Assembly (NCBI GenBank): GCA_963277665.1
Contig: OY728119.1
Coordinates: 321,180,206-321,244,205, forward strand
DNA: 64,000 nt
Reading direction: 5' to 3'
Origin: Viscum album
Taxonomy: Eukaryota; Streptophyta; Magnoliopsida; Santalales; Viscaceae
Under the pieces are notes generated by a model. That model searched no databases. It saw nothing but the letters and a program-made list of their open reading frames with translations, and was not told where the DNA came from. The translations under genes and the position numbers were made by a program. This document shows, in pieces, positions 50,910 to 61,400 of the stretch; within the stretch, counting starts at the first letter, position 1; each line of letters opens with the position of its first letter.

Positions 50910-51458
50910 ATGGAGATTGGAGTAACCCATCAGTCACATGGGTTTGATAAGAAGAGGAAGATGGAATTCAAAGAAAAATCTAAAGAGCACACTGAAAAGA
51001 AGATGAGCTTTCCCTTATGCTCTATGTGTGGAAAGAAACATGGAGGGAGTTGTCTTAAAGGGACAAGTAAATGTTTTAAGTGTGGAAAGGAAGGTCATCG
51101 GGCATTTGAATGCCGCGATAATGGGAAGAAGATGTCTAATGACGCAAACAAAGGAAGGGATACACAGAATGAACCTACTACACTTCAATTTTTGAAGTGC
51201 AAGGAGATGGTGCATTATGCCAATCAATGCCCAAATCCAAGGGTTGATGATGATGGTCGACGTCAACAAAATCATAAGGCTAAAGACAAAGGAAAGTCAC
51301 ATGCAATTTCTATCAGCGATGTGGAGTACGATAACGAGGTGGTGAAAGGTACACTTACCATCCACTCTAAAGTAGCAAATGTTTTATTTGATTCTGGATC
51401 CACTCACTCTTTTATTTATAAAGAATTTTCTAAGGGTATCACCTTCTTACCTCAATAA
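50910..51458 (+). CDS. Gag nucleocapsid and protease start
   Basis: Continues the previous frame. It has a Lys-rich region, a variant knuckle (CSMCGKKHGGSC), a canonical CCHC knuckle CFKCGKEGHRAFEC at 51072-51113, and a third degraded one (CKEM...YANQC) that has lost its spacing. The aspartic protease follows, with FDSGSTHSFI (catalytic D-S-G at 51390-51398). It ends at TAA 51456-51458, again in frame with the next piece. The protease's second half lies beyond the stop. Confidence 0.9.
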   Translation: MEIGVTHQSHGFDKKRKMEFKEKSKEHTEKKMSFPLCSMCGKKHGGSCLKGTSKCFKCGKEGHRAFECRDNGKKMSNDANKGRDTQNEPTTLQFLKCKEMVHYANQCPNPRVDDDGRRQQNHKAKDKGKSHAISISDVEYDNEVVKGTLTIHSKVANVLFDSGSTHSFIYKEFSKGITFLPQ

Positions 51459-51476
51459 TTAGATGTTGAGTTAGCT

Positions 51477-52691
51477 GTGACAACACCTAATGGCACATCA
51501 ATCGCATCAAAAGTTTATAATTCTTCTCTGATCGAAGTTTGTGGGAAAGTGCTTCCTACAAATCTGGTGATCCTTCCTTTAGTGGAATTCGATGTGATTC
51601 TTGGCATGGATTGGATTTCTTTATACGGATCTCATATCAATTGCCAAAGAAGGGAAGTCACATTTCATATTCCAGATCAATCTATGATCGTCTATCAATG
51701 CAAGGATGAACATAACCTTCCAGTGGAAATTTCTTCCATTTTATGGGTATTGATTCCACTAAATGAAGGTTATTTATCTCAAATGGTTGGTGAGAAACTC
51801 GTGATTAAGAATATGCCCATCGTACGGGAGTTTGATGATGTCTTTCCGGAGGAATTACCGGGTCTTCCACCAAATCGTGAAGTTGAGTTTTCTATAGAAC
51901 TAGTACCGAGTGCTTTGCCTATTTCAAAGACACCATATAGAATGGCCCCAATTGAGTTGCAGGAATTGAAGAAGAAACTCCAAGAGAATCTTGATAAAGG
52001 ATTCATACGCCCTAGTGCGTCACCTTGGGGAGCACCTGTTCTATTTGTTAAGAAGAAACATGGATCAATGAGACTCTGCATTGATTATCGAGAACTTAAC
52101 AAGATCACTATCAAGAACAAATATCCTCTCCCACGCATTGATGACTTATTTGACCAACTACGGGGAGCTCAATACTTTTCCAAGATTGATCTTAGTTCAG
52201 GGTATCATCAATTAAGGGTCAAAAGGGAGGATATACCAAAGACGGCTTTCCGTACAAGGTATGGACACTGTGAATTTATAGTGATGCCATTTGGTCTTAC
52301 TAATGCCCCTGCTATCTTCATGTATCTAATGAATAGAGTCTTTAGAGACTATCTTGATCAATTTGTGGTAGTCTTTATAGACGATATTCTTGTCTATTCA
52401 AAGAGCAAGGAAGAGCATGAAGATCACTTGAGAATTATATTAAAGACCCTGAGAAATGAGAAGCTTTATGCCAAATTTACCAAGTGTGAATTTTGGCTTC
52501 AAAAAGTTGCATTTTTGGGTCACATAATCTCAAAAGAGGGGATATCTGTGGATCCAGAAAAAACAGAGGTTATCGAAAGATGGTCGAGACCAACAACAGT
52601 AACTGAGATCCAAGGTTTTCTTGGTTTGGCTGGATATTATCGACGTTTTGTAAAAGATTTTTCACGATTTCTTATCCACTCACCAAGTTGA
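51477..52691 (+). CDS. Protease end and reverse transcriptase
   Basis: In the same frame as gag; the nominal GTG start is only the first possible codon after a stop. FDVILGMDW ends the protease region. The PR-RT linker has [12 protein letters not shown]. Reverse transcriptase runs from [15 protein letters not shown] through [41 protein letters not shown] and the catalytic FIDD at 52374-52385, to [11 protein letters not shown] and [11 protein letters not shown]. Catalytic residues are intact. A one-base loss near 52670 throws it out of frame, ending at TGA 52689-52691. Confidence 0.95.
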   Translation: MTTPNGTSIASKVYNSSLIEVCGKVLPTNLVILPLVEFDVILGMDWISLYGSHINCQRREVTFHIPDQSMIVYQCKDEHNLPVEISSILWVLIPLNEGYLSQMVGEKLVIKNMPIVREFDDVFPEELPGLPPNREVEFSIELVPSALPISKTPYRMAPIELQELKKKLQENLDKGFIRPSASPWGAPVLFVKKKHGSMRLCIDYRELNKITIKNKYPLPRIDDLFDQLRGAQYFSKIDLSSGYHQLRVKREDIPKTAFRTRYGHCEFIVMPFGLTNAPAIFMYLMNRVFRDYLDQFVVVFIDDILVYSKSKEEHEDHLRIILKTLRNEKLYAKFTKCEFWLQKVAFLGHIISKEGISVDPEKTEVIERWSRPTTVTEIQGFLGLAGYYRRFVKDFSRFLIHSPS

Positions 52692-53266
52692 CTCGGAAAG
52701 GAGTTAAGTTTGTCTGGACAGAGGAATGTGAAGAGAATTTCAAGGAGTTGAAAAGAAGGTTATCCAGTGCACCTTTGCTCACACTTCCTTGTAGTGGAGA
52801 AAGGTTTTTGATCTATAGTGATGCATCCAAGAAGGGATTGGGGTGTGTTCTTATGCAAAATGATATGGTGATAGCTTATGCCTCACAACAGGTGAAAATC
52901 CATGAGAAAAATTACCCAACACATGATTTGGAGTTGGCTGCAGTAATCTTTGCATTTAAGATTTGGAGGCATTACCTTTATGGTGAAAGGTGTGATATTT
53001 ATACTGATCATAAGAGTTTAAAGTATATTTTCACACAAAAGGAGCTGAATATGCGCCAAAGAAGATGGTTGGAGCTAATTAAGGATTATGACTGCTCAAT
53101 CCATTACCAACCTGAGAAAGCAAACAAGGTGGCAGATGCATTAAGTCGACAAGAACATGCTAGTTTATCCATGATGAGGATCACAAAAGATCCAATATTT
53201 ATGGATTTACAAAGCATGGATCTTGGAATTATAATGGAAGGGGAAAATCTTATCTTTCTCAAATGA
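52688..53266 (+). CDS. RNase H
   Basis: In the frame created by the upstream one-base loss; its nominal start is not native. It begins with the RT connection ([13 protein letters not shown]). RNase H is seen as [12 protein letters not shown] (first catalytic Asp at 52820), [14 protein letters not shown] with the catalytic Glu, [12 protein letters not shown] with the second Asp, and [10 protein letters not shown] with the last Asp. The domain removes the RNA strand after reverse transcription. It ends out of frame at TGA 53264-53266 after a second frameshift. Confidence 0.95.
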   Translation: MTRKGVKFVWTEECEENFKELKRRLSSAPLLTLPCSGERFLIYSDASKKGLGCVLMQNDMVIAYASQQVKIHEKNYPTHDLELAAVIFAFKIWRHYLYGERCDIYTDHKSLKYIFTQKELNMRQRRWLELIKDYDCSIHYQPEKANKVADALSRQEHASLSMMRITKDPIFMDLQSMDLGIIMEGENLIFLK

Positions 53267-53874
53267 ATGTTCAACCATCTATACATGTGAAGATTAAAGA
53301 GGCACAGAAAAAAGATGTCGAGTTACAAAAGAAGGTGAGAAATGTTCCTGAATTCAACCTTGATTGTGATGGGATAATAATGTTCAGGAATCGGGTTTGT
53401 GTTCCTCCCATCCCCGAATTAAATAAGGAGCTGCTGGATGAGGCTCATAGTTCATCATTCTCTATTCATCCTGGAAGCACGAAGATGTATAGGGACCTAA
53501 AAGAGTACTTCTGGTGGTATGGCATGAAAAGAAATGTTGCTGAATATGTCTCTCGATGCTTGGTTTGTCAACAAGATAAAGCTGAGAGACAGAAGTCTAA
53601 CGGGATGTTACAACCATTACCCATACCCGAATGGAAATGGGAAAACATCTCTATGGACTTTGTCACCGGACTGCCTAAAACATCCAAAGGCAATAATGCT
53701 ATTTGGGTCATAGTTGATCGTCTTACAAAATCTGCACACTTCATTGCTATTAGAGAGGATTTCTCTCTAGATCAGCTTGCCAGGATATATGTAAAGGAAG
53801 TGGTAAGATTGCATGGAGTACCACTTTCTATTATATCTGATCTGGATCCGAGATTTACCTCGATGTTATGGTGA
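53263..53874 (+). CDS. Integrase zinc-binding domain and core
   Basis: Begins with the RNase H-integrase linker. The HHCC zinc-binding domain has H at 53446, HPG, and the C-x2-C pair CLVC (53557-53568). The catalytic core has D in SMDF (53656) and D in SDLDPRF (53839). The third residue, E (53947), lies beyond the TGA at 53872, giving D-x35-E spacing with the second D. The piece ends at this premature stop, 33 bases after the second catalytic Asp. Confidence 0.95.
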   Translation: MNVQPSIHVKIKEAQKKDVELQKKVRNVPEFNLDCDGIIMFRNRVCVPPIPELNKELLDEAHSSSFSIHPGSTKMYRDLKEYFWWYGMKRNVAEYVSRCLVCQQDKAERQKSNGMLQPLPIPEWKWENISMDFVTGLPKTSKGNNAIWVIVDRLTKSAHFIAIREDFSLDQLARIYVKEVVRLHGVPLSIISDLDPRFTSMLW

Positions 53875-54072
53875 ATTCTTCAGCATACTCTGGATACATA
53901 GTTGAGTTTCAGCACTGCTTATCATCCCCAGACAGATGGTCAGTCTGAGAGAACAATTCAAACCCTAGAAGATATGTTGAGAGCTTGCTCTATGGATTTC
54001 AAAGGAGGTTGGGATCAACACCTAACTTTGGTGGAATTTTCTTATAATAATAGCTTTCACTCCAGTATTTAG
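53875..54072 (+). pseudogene. Integrase core end containing two stops
   Basis: In frame with the pieces on both sides. It contains [20 protein letters not shown] with the catalytic Glu (53947-53949), and the [13 protein letters not shown] block. It is interrupted by TAG at 53899-53901 and TAG at 54070-54072. Confidence 0.9.
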
Positions 54073-54699
54073 ATGGCTCCTTATGAAGCTCTCTATGGAA
54101 AGAAATGCAGGACTCCTACTTGCTTGGATGAAGTTGGGGAAAGAAAGCTATTAGGACCTGATCACGTTGATGAAATGGCAGAAAAGGTCAGATCTATTCA
54201 ACAACACATAAGAGCAGCTCAGAGTCGACAGAAAATCTATGCCGACCACCGAAGAAAAGACCTAGAGTTTGAAGTGGGTGATAAAGTGTTCTTACGAATA
54301 TCTCCCTGGAAGAGGGTTATGAGATTTGGAATGAAGGGGAAGTTGAACCCTAGATATATCGGTCCTTTCAAAATACTGGATCGGGTTGGAAAGGTAGCAT
54401 ACCGATTGGCGCTTCCACCGAATCTCTCTCAAGTTCACGATGTGTTCCATGTATCTCTCCTAAGAAAGTACATACCAGATCCTTCACATGTACTCAGCTC
54501 AGAATTTGTACCACTGGAGCAAGATCTTTCTTATGAAGAACAGCCGAGAGAGATTCTGGATCGTAGCGAAAAAGTCCTACGAAACAAGACCACTCACTTG
54601 GTGAAAGTTTTATGGAGGAACCAACAACTTGAAGAAGCTACATGGGATCTTGAGGATATGATGAGGGAGAAGTATCCTCATCTGTTTGTTACAAAGTGA
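54073..54699 (+). CDS. Integrase C-terminus with GPY/F-like region and chromodomain
   Basis: 208 codons from MAPYEALYG. A basic stretch (QSRQKIYADHRRKDLEF) is followed by VGDKVFLRI, then LNPRYIGPFKIL, the GPY/F-like module, and VHDVFHVSLLRKYIPDP. The C-terminus (about residues 155-205), with REILDRSEKVLRNKTTHLVK and EEATWDLEDMMREKYPHLF, is the chromodomain of chromoviruses, which is thought to direct integration to particular chromatin. It ends at the native TGA 54697-54699, 26 bases before the polypurine tract. Confidence 0.9.
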   Translation: MAPYEALYGKKCRTPTCLDEVGERKLLGPDHVDEMAEKVRSIQQHIRAAQSRQKIYADHRRKDLEFEVGDKVFLRISPWKRVMRFGMKGKLNPRYIGPFKILDRVGKVAYRLALPPNLSQVHDVFHVSLLRKYIPDPSHVLSSEFVPLEQDLSYEEQPREILDRSEKVLRNKTTHLVKVLWRNQQLEEATWDLEDMMREKYPHLFVTK

Positions 54700-54725
54700 C
54701 AAATTTTGAGGGCTAAATTCTTTTT

Positions 54726-54738
54726 AAGGGGGGTAGAA
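54726..54738 (+). other. Polypurine tract of the young gypsy element
   Basis: AAGGGGGGTAGAA directly before the 3' LTR (the single T is common in this family). Confidence 0.9.
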
Positions 54739-57700
54739 TGTAACACCCAAGACTTTTATGTTATATAAATTATCAAATGAATATTTTTCTACACAACACT
54801 TTATTGGCTTGCTTTACACGCAATCACGACCTTCCTCGATAGCTTGCTTTGTACGCAATACCGAGTTTCACAAACAACAATATGCTATTAAAACTAGCAG
54901 TTATGAATAGTAATAACCACTTTTTGAAATTTTATTAATTTTATTTTTCAAAATGGACTTCATTTTTGGACTCAGAATATCGAAATTAGCCTAGGGTGAA
55001 ATTTTGGTATTTTTCTGAAAACTTTCAATTTTTGATAAATAGTGAAACCACTAAGTGGTAGGTTAAAAACAGAATTTTGCATAAAACATAATTTTACCAC
55101 TTCTGTGAATGAAATTTCAAAAATCCGACAGACACGGTTGATATCAGTAAGTAAAATGTGGTTCAATGAGATAAAAATAATTTTTTGGTGAATAGTAACT
55201 TTTTACTTTTTTTACCGCGGTTAATAGTAAATAGGGTAACTAAGGGTAAATATGATATTAATATTACCCTAACACATGTCCTAATTCTATTGGAAAAGTG
55301 TAATTCGACCAAAAACAAACTTAGGAATAAAATATGACCATTTAGGCCCACATGGATTAGATTAGGACATTTATTATTAATTTATTTAAAGAAGGGTTAA
55401 AATAGTTAAAATCAAAGTTTAATAAGTAAATCATATTTAATATGGGGTTATACATAAGATAAATTGGACTATAAATATTCATTAGAAATATAAAAAGATT
55501 TCCTACATAATGGTATTTTATTTGTAATTTTTAGACATTATATAATTTAATTTATTAATGACACAATGATGATACAGTAATTATCTTATTAATGAAATAT
55601 TGACATAATTGATGTTATAAACACCAAAATAAATGTAATTTGAGACTTTTTATGAATTCCACTAATTTTCTAGGTTACTATGATATATTAGTGTTGATTT
55701 AATCAACTTGGTTCGAACATATAATTCTGTTATGACTTTCAAAAAAATCATATATCAAATAGTGTCAAAATTGACACAAAATAGTTTTTAAATCAAATAA
55801 TATATTATTAATTGTTATTTTATTCCTAAAAATCAAAGGTTCGGCCAAATGGCTTAGATAAGGATATATATATCAATAATAAACAATTTGGGGATCGTTT
55901 GGCATGTTATAGTAAGTGTATTAACCATATAGTGAAAGAAAGCAAAAAGACACGGTAAAAGTTAAATTATTTAACTTAGAGTTAAATCTAATTGATAAGG
56001 TTAAAATAAAACCCTAAACTTGTCTAAATCCTATTGGTTGATAGTATTTCCACCCATCCCCACATTATCTTCGAAATAAGACCCTTTGGAATCATTATAT
56101 ACCGATTTTGACTTTAATATAAAATAATATTTTGAGATATTCCTAAGGTGCCCCTCTCCTCCCTTATAAAAGGGCACCTCCTCCCCCTCCTCCTCACACC
56201 AATTTGAGCACTCAAGCTCGGCCAACCCCTGAAATTTTCTCCTCTCCACTTCCCTAGAATAATCCTAGAGGTCCTGGTCTTCTTCAAAGACCAATCTTAG
56301 TTCCCTATGAGGAGGATTCAAAGAAGCGTTTCAAAGAAGAGGTAATATCCATTACCGATCTTTTCAATTTCTTTCTTCTTCAACTTCTTCTTATTTAGTT
56401 GTTTCATGATAAAGTAATAACATCAGTATTACTTAAATACTGATATGTTATTATAAATATGAAACAACCCTAATTCACCTTCTATCCATCCTATGGAAAA
56501 ATGAAATCACCGCGCGTGCGTACGTACGGAATACCGTCTCCACGCCGTGGTGTAATCTATTTTCCACCATCACCTTATAAGGATGGGTATAATGGTGTAA
56601 TGAGTAACTATTTATGATTATTATAAAGTAATATTGATACTGAAATAAGAAATATATATATACTCCAATACAATTCCACGATCATAGGAACGATATCATC
56701 ACTCGTGTGTACGTACGGAATACCGTCTCCACGATGTGATGCGACTCGTTCTACATGATCATCATTACATAGTAATTATATAAATGAATTGAATGAATAA
56801 ATATGATATATGTTACACTAATACCATTCTGGATATAAGGTATCTATAACCTTAAAATAAGAATAAAAATTTATTCGGCAAAACATGCATAAGAACAAAA
56901 GGCAATAAAGACCCGAGTAACAAGTAACAATGAAATATTACTAACAAGAAGCTACGAATATGACCATATATGATATCATATCAATATGTATGATTATGGA
57001 ATAAGTCAATAACATTATTTAAATCATTATACAGGAGGTTCAGACACGAAAAAATCAAATCGGACCTAAGGTAAGGGAAATATCACAGTCTCATTTTTTT
57101 ATCTGAGATTGTTTATTCGTAAGAATTTAATGGGGTGTTTTTTATCATCCACATCCATGTTCCCTCAATATGTAATATTGTTTCCATCCACTTACAATAG
57201 TTTAAATCCAATTTTACCCTTCGATGAGTTTTTAGTAAATAATATGAAAGGAATCTTTTGTCGTTTTTTCATACGAGGTACTTTTTGACATTTCCGACAA
57301 AAGTACGAAGACTGTTTTTTTTAACTTATACGGCATGAATGGATTTTTAAAACATTATTTCCAAGAAGCTTCCTTTACAAGTTTTCAAGTTTATTTCTAA
57401 TCAACTTCTTTTATTTTAAAGTCGTATGACATGTTATGAAAGGAAAAATGTTTTTGAAGAAGAAAGGATATTTTCCTCAAGAATGGAGTTCAAGTATTTT
57501 ATCAAAATTAATTTCCATCTAAGATAATAAAAGGGTTCTGTTTTTATCCCTATTATTACATTGATTTGATTATATTGTGAGGGAATTATTTTTATGAAGT
57601 CATTTACTTTATATGGTTTGTTTTATGATGCCATGTTGTTTAAGAATCCCATTTTTATTACATGGGTTACACTATGATGTATGGTTTATGATTATGTGGT

Positions 57701-58346
57701 ACACATAAGAAAGGATTCATTATAAGATGGGTGGGACCTATATCTCCCTCCAATGCATTGGGTAAAGATTTTATATCTCATGAGATAGACATGGCTGGAA
57801 TGGTAGGTTATACCGGTTCAGTGAAACAGGACTGGAACGAGGGTGACTCGGTTCAGAAAGGGACTTTGTCCACTAAGATAGTCTTGGCAATGAGTCATGA
57901 CTAACAAGAAATGATTTTCCATGATTATGTGTGCATGCCACAAAGTTTCAAGTTTTATGTTATGATTATGGGGATCTCATTTTCACTTCTATGATTTATT
58001 CCATGTTAAGATATTGTGATCTCTTTTGCAGGTTATGATTGTCAAAAAGATATGATATGATTTGAAATTCCTTTATTTGCCCTTGCTGAGCATTTGAGAT
58101 CACCCTTTTATGTTTTATTTTCCCCAGGTCAGGAAGATGGATATTATGTAGAATATGCTAAAAGGGACCCTAGATATGATGAAATAAATGGGAGACACTG
58201 TAGAAGATTTATGAACCAGTTTTTTATGTTTCCTAGTTTCTAAAGACACTATACCTATACGGTCCTTTGTGGTTTTGTCATATGTTGTAATAAGTGTGCT
58301 TCAATTTTGAAGTATTAACAATGTATGTAAAGTATGGGTCGTTATA
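54739..58346 (+). repeat. 3' LTR of the young gypsy element
   Basis: 3608 bases. It matches 46445-49995 almost throughout and keeps 55 bases missing from the 5' copy (56297-56354 region). TATAAAAG is at 56165-56172. Open frames at 54972-55351 and 56031-56249 on the - strand lie inside it and are not genes. Confidence 0.95.
56165..56172 (+). promoter_or_regulatory. Core promoter TATA box, 3' LTR
   Basis: TATAAAAG with the same inverted arms as in the 5' LTR: AGGTGCCC at 56146-56153 and GGGCACCT at 56172-56179. Confidence 0.65.
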
Positions 58347-58351
58347 ATTAA
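58347..58351 (+). repeat. Target-site duplication (right) of the young gypsy element
   Basis: ATTAA, identical to 46440-46444. Confidence 0.95.
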
Positions 58352-58384
58352 TTCCAATGAAACTGTATATGACTGGCATTATCA
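58352..58384 (-). repeat. Interrupted LTR, right part
   Basis: The end ACTGGCATTATCA mirrors the start TGATGTTCCCAGT at 44928, forming imperfect inverted LTR termini. This closes the older LTR around the young gypsy insertion. Confidence 0.65.
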
Positions 58385-58402
58385 TTTCTCCCCCTTTATT
58401 TT
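58385..58402 (-). other. Probable polypurine tract after the interrupted LTR
   Basis: On the - strand, AAAATAAAGGGGGAGAAA lies directly against the LTR, comparable to AAAGGGGGAGAT at the gag-only element. It suggests the LTR is the 3' LTR of a - strand element whose internal part continued to the right, not a solo LTR. No coding trace of that element is recognised. Confidence 0.5.
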
Positions 58403-61400
58403 ATGAGGTATGGATCACAATTTATCCTAACATATGATATTTGTGAAAAACATATTAGTAAAGCATCGTCTTATTTCCAAGTATTTTACAAAGTGAATTG
58501 ATTTAGGTTCTTTGAAAACCAAAAACAACACTTTGTAACAGCAAACTCTTTTTACATCCTAATCCATCCAACTTAGTCCCAATACATTTATGCATACATT
58601 GTGAGGAGTGTTTTGATCATATTAATTGATAAACCAAATATCAGATTTAAAATATCTTTGTATAAACATAAAAATACTATAAATTTAAATTTTGGTCATT
58701 TAATTTTTATTACATGGATTATTCAATTATTATTCTAATCTTTATTTTTTTTTCAAAGGTGAGAAAAATGATTCCAATACTAGTCCAGTTTAAATATTCT
58801 TAAAAATAGGCTAAAATAAGATATAAAAAACCAATAAATAAATCAATAAATATTTTGGTTTCCATCCAACACACATAGATATTACAATTTAATAAATAAT
58901 CATCAAATAGTGGGTTCATTAAATATTATGTTTCAATAGAAAAATAAATATGGTGGATAAATGAAAAATAATGAGTATTATCACTAGGATGATTGAGTAA
59001 ATCCCCTACAAGCAGTACTATGAAAATCTGTATTGGAAAATAAAAAACAAAATGTGTTATTCAAAATAAGAGAATAAATTTACAAATGGGAAATAAATGT
59101 CGGGGTTTATCGTATAATACAGTACTTTTTTCAGATGAGATTCACCTAGGAAGTACCTGTCATCTCCCAAAATATAAGAAGGATTCCTTTTATAGGATTT
59201 GAACCACCACATGTGTTTTCCTCAACTATAATTTTTGATATTAGGGATGTTTAGTGTCCCATTTAATAAATCTGAGTTATCCACAATGTGATAATTGTAC
59301 TTCCACTTGTCTAATAGGGGTAGAAGAATTCAAGGGATCTTATTTTCATCATTTCACAGAGATGAACAATAAAACTAAGATTCCTTGAATGCCTTAAGAG
59401 GTGAATTTTATTTGGGTTTGTGTTTAGTTTATTATTAAAAAATTATTTCATTTTTTTACTATCTTCTTCATTTCCAATGATGAAAAATACTAGTGGATCT
59501 ATTAGTTTCTCATATAAATAATCCATCTCATCTATGAATTTCTCATTTTAAAACTCATATAGTGCATGTAAAAATTTGTATGAATCATTATTTGTATATA
59601 GAGTCCGTTATATTTAAATTAGGATTAAAAAATATGAATGAAAAAACAATGAAAATATATGTCCCTATTATATTGTATATTCATGTTATTTTTACACAAA
59701 TAAGTACTTTGGAAACTCATATGTAAGAATAGTTTGTAGGTATTTTTGGCACTGAATTCTGCACAGAGCCTTTAATAGGAAAATTTGGGTAAGCATAGTG
59801 TTCCCTTTGACTAAACGAAACATTCTGAGATTCCCAATTAAGGTACACCAAGGATCTAGAATTTGAGAATAATATGGAAACCCACACGGAAGAAGATATT
59901 TCACCCAATGTAATGTCATATGATAATTTATTAGTGCACCTCCCCTGGATAAAAAGAAAATATTCAAAGAACACCTCTTTTATGCCCAAAATCTTTCACA
60001 CTATTGCAGAAGCATCTCATAAAATGTTGATTTGCACCCCATTATTTAGGGTGATCATCCATATTTTCAAGTGTCACTCTACTGCATGTAATATACATCT
60101 TACAAAACATCAGACAAGATGAGACCGTCAATGTATATGATTTTCTGTGATTGGTTCTCTATGGGTACACCTTGACATGATTCCATAATGTTCTGAATCA
60201 TTCCATGTTCTTTTCTAATGAAGGAAAGGGAGCATAAAAGACCCCATTTGTGTGCAGTATATTCCCTTTTTTCCACCCTATTATTGCACTCAACCCCATC
60301 CTTTTGTTCCCAAACCTAAATTCGTTCACACAACCCTATTTTAAACTCTATGGATTTCCTTTTCTCCATATCACGATGTTCCAGCCCCTTTTTCATGCAA
60401 CCATATACTCTGGCACACACCATTAACAAACCATCTAGGATTGAGTGTAGATATTTTTTAGTCCCTCATGAGGTGTCTTTTTTTTATAACATAACTTTTA
60501 ATTTTCAACATAAGTACACTAATGAAATTTTCTTTCTAGTATAGGTACATGAATATGCACCCCACTATCGACCACTCCTCAACACTCTCCAATTCTAGAA
60601 TTTTTTATTTATTTCCATCAAAAAGGGTTGATGCAAAATGGTTATGGAAGTCCACATGGTAAGGAGTGATGCCCCCATGTCTTAACTAAAGGATTTAAAG
60701 TATCCATCACCAATTTCCTCAACACATGAGGTCAAAATTTGATCATATCCTATGTGGATATCCCAATATATCACCATTTATGACTGGCATGGAATGAGAT
60801 CCTCCCAAACTAGAGTGAAATCCTTTTCATAGGATGAGAGAGGATATGGGAAATGAGAACCTCCCACTTACCGAAATCTCAATAATCCATCACACTCCCT
60901 TTGGGTTTTTCTACATGTAATCCTTATGATGTTTCAATGTGTATTCCCTAACACACCTTCATATAGTGTTCACTATGTATGAATGATATGTAATGAGATA
61001 TTCATCGCATGGAATGAAATCCTAATTATACAGAATGATGTCCACCTTGGGCGGCTCACATGTGTATGCCCTACACCTTATTAGTTTCACACATCTATTG
61101 CGACATAAAATTTAGGTCTACTGCATCTTCTTGTTTCTCACACCAAGAAGGAATCACATGGTTTTAGAGGGTGGAAGCATGCATGACTCCCCCAATATTC
61201 ATATTTGGGTCACTCCAATATGTAATACCCAATGTATCCATCTAGTTTATTCCTTCATATAAGCATCATCCATCATGTACCACTCATTTGAGAATCTCAT
61301 ACAAATTATCCCTATCCACATGTATTATTTGGATGGACCTCCTCATTGGTATATTCCCCAATTCCCCCTACATTTCTATGGGGACACCGATTTTTGACTA

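Larger units (their letters stand above)
50220..54699 (+). pseudogene. Tekay-type gag-pol polyprotein, disabled
   Basis: Originally one frame from ATG 50220 to TGA 54697-54699. Damage comprises in-frame TAG at 50907, TAA at 51456, TGA at 53872, TAG at 53899 and TAG at 54070; a one-base loss near 52668-52672, after which the reading shifts; and a second one-base loss near the GGGGAAAA run at 53240. All other conserved blocks are intact: capsid, knuckles, protease DSG, reverse transcriptase FIDD, RNase H, integrase HHCC and D,D35E, GPY/F-like region and chromodomain. Each of the five stops is one C-to-T change away from CAG, CAA or CGA. Confidence 0.95.
46445..58346 (+). mobile_element. Full-length Tekay/Del-type Ty3/gypsy retrotransposon
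   Basis: An 11.9-kb element with 3.55- and 3.61-kb LTRs, a perfect 5-base target duplication (ATTAA), a primer-binding site, a polypurine tract and a gag-protease-RT-RNase H-integrase-chromodomain polyprotein in one frame originally. Very long LTRs, the domain order and the C-terminal chromodomain fit the Tekay (Del) chromovirus lineage of plants. Sampled stretches of the two LTRs differ at about 2-4% of positions by hand count, so this is the most recent insertion in the window. Five stops and two frameshifts make it unable to express its own enzymes. It sits inside an older LTR. Confidence 0.95.

Noticed and set aside
59692..60122. Overlapping open frames of 82-91 codons on both strands
   Set aside because: Three overlapping frames without any recognised motif; considered chance.
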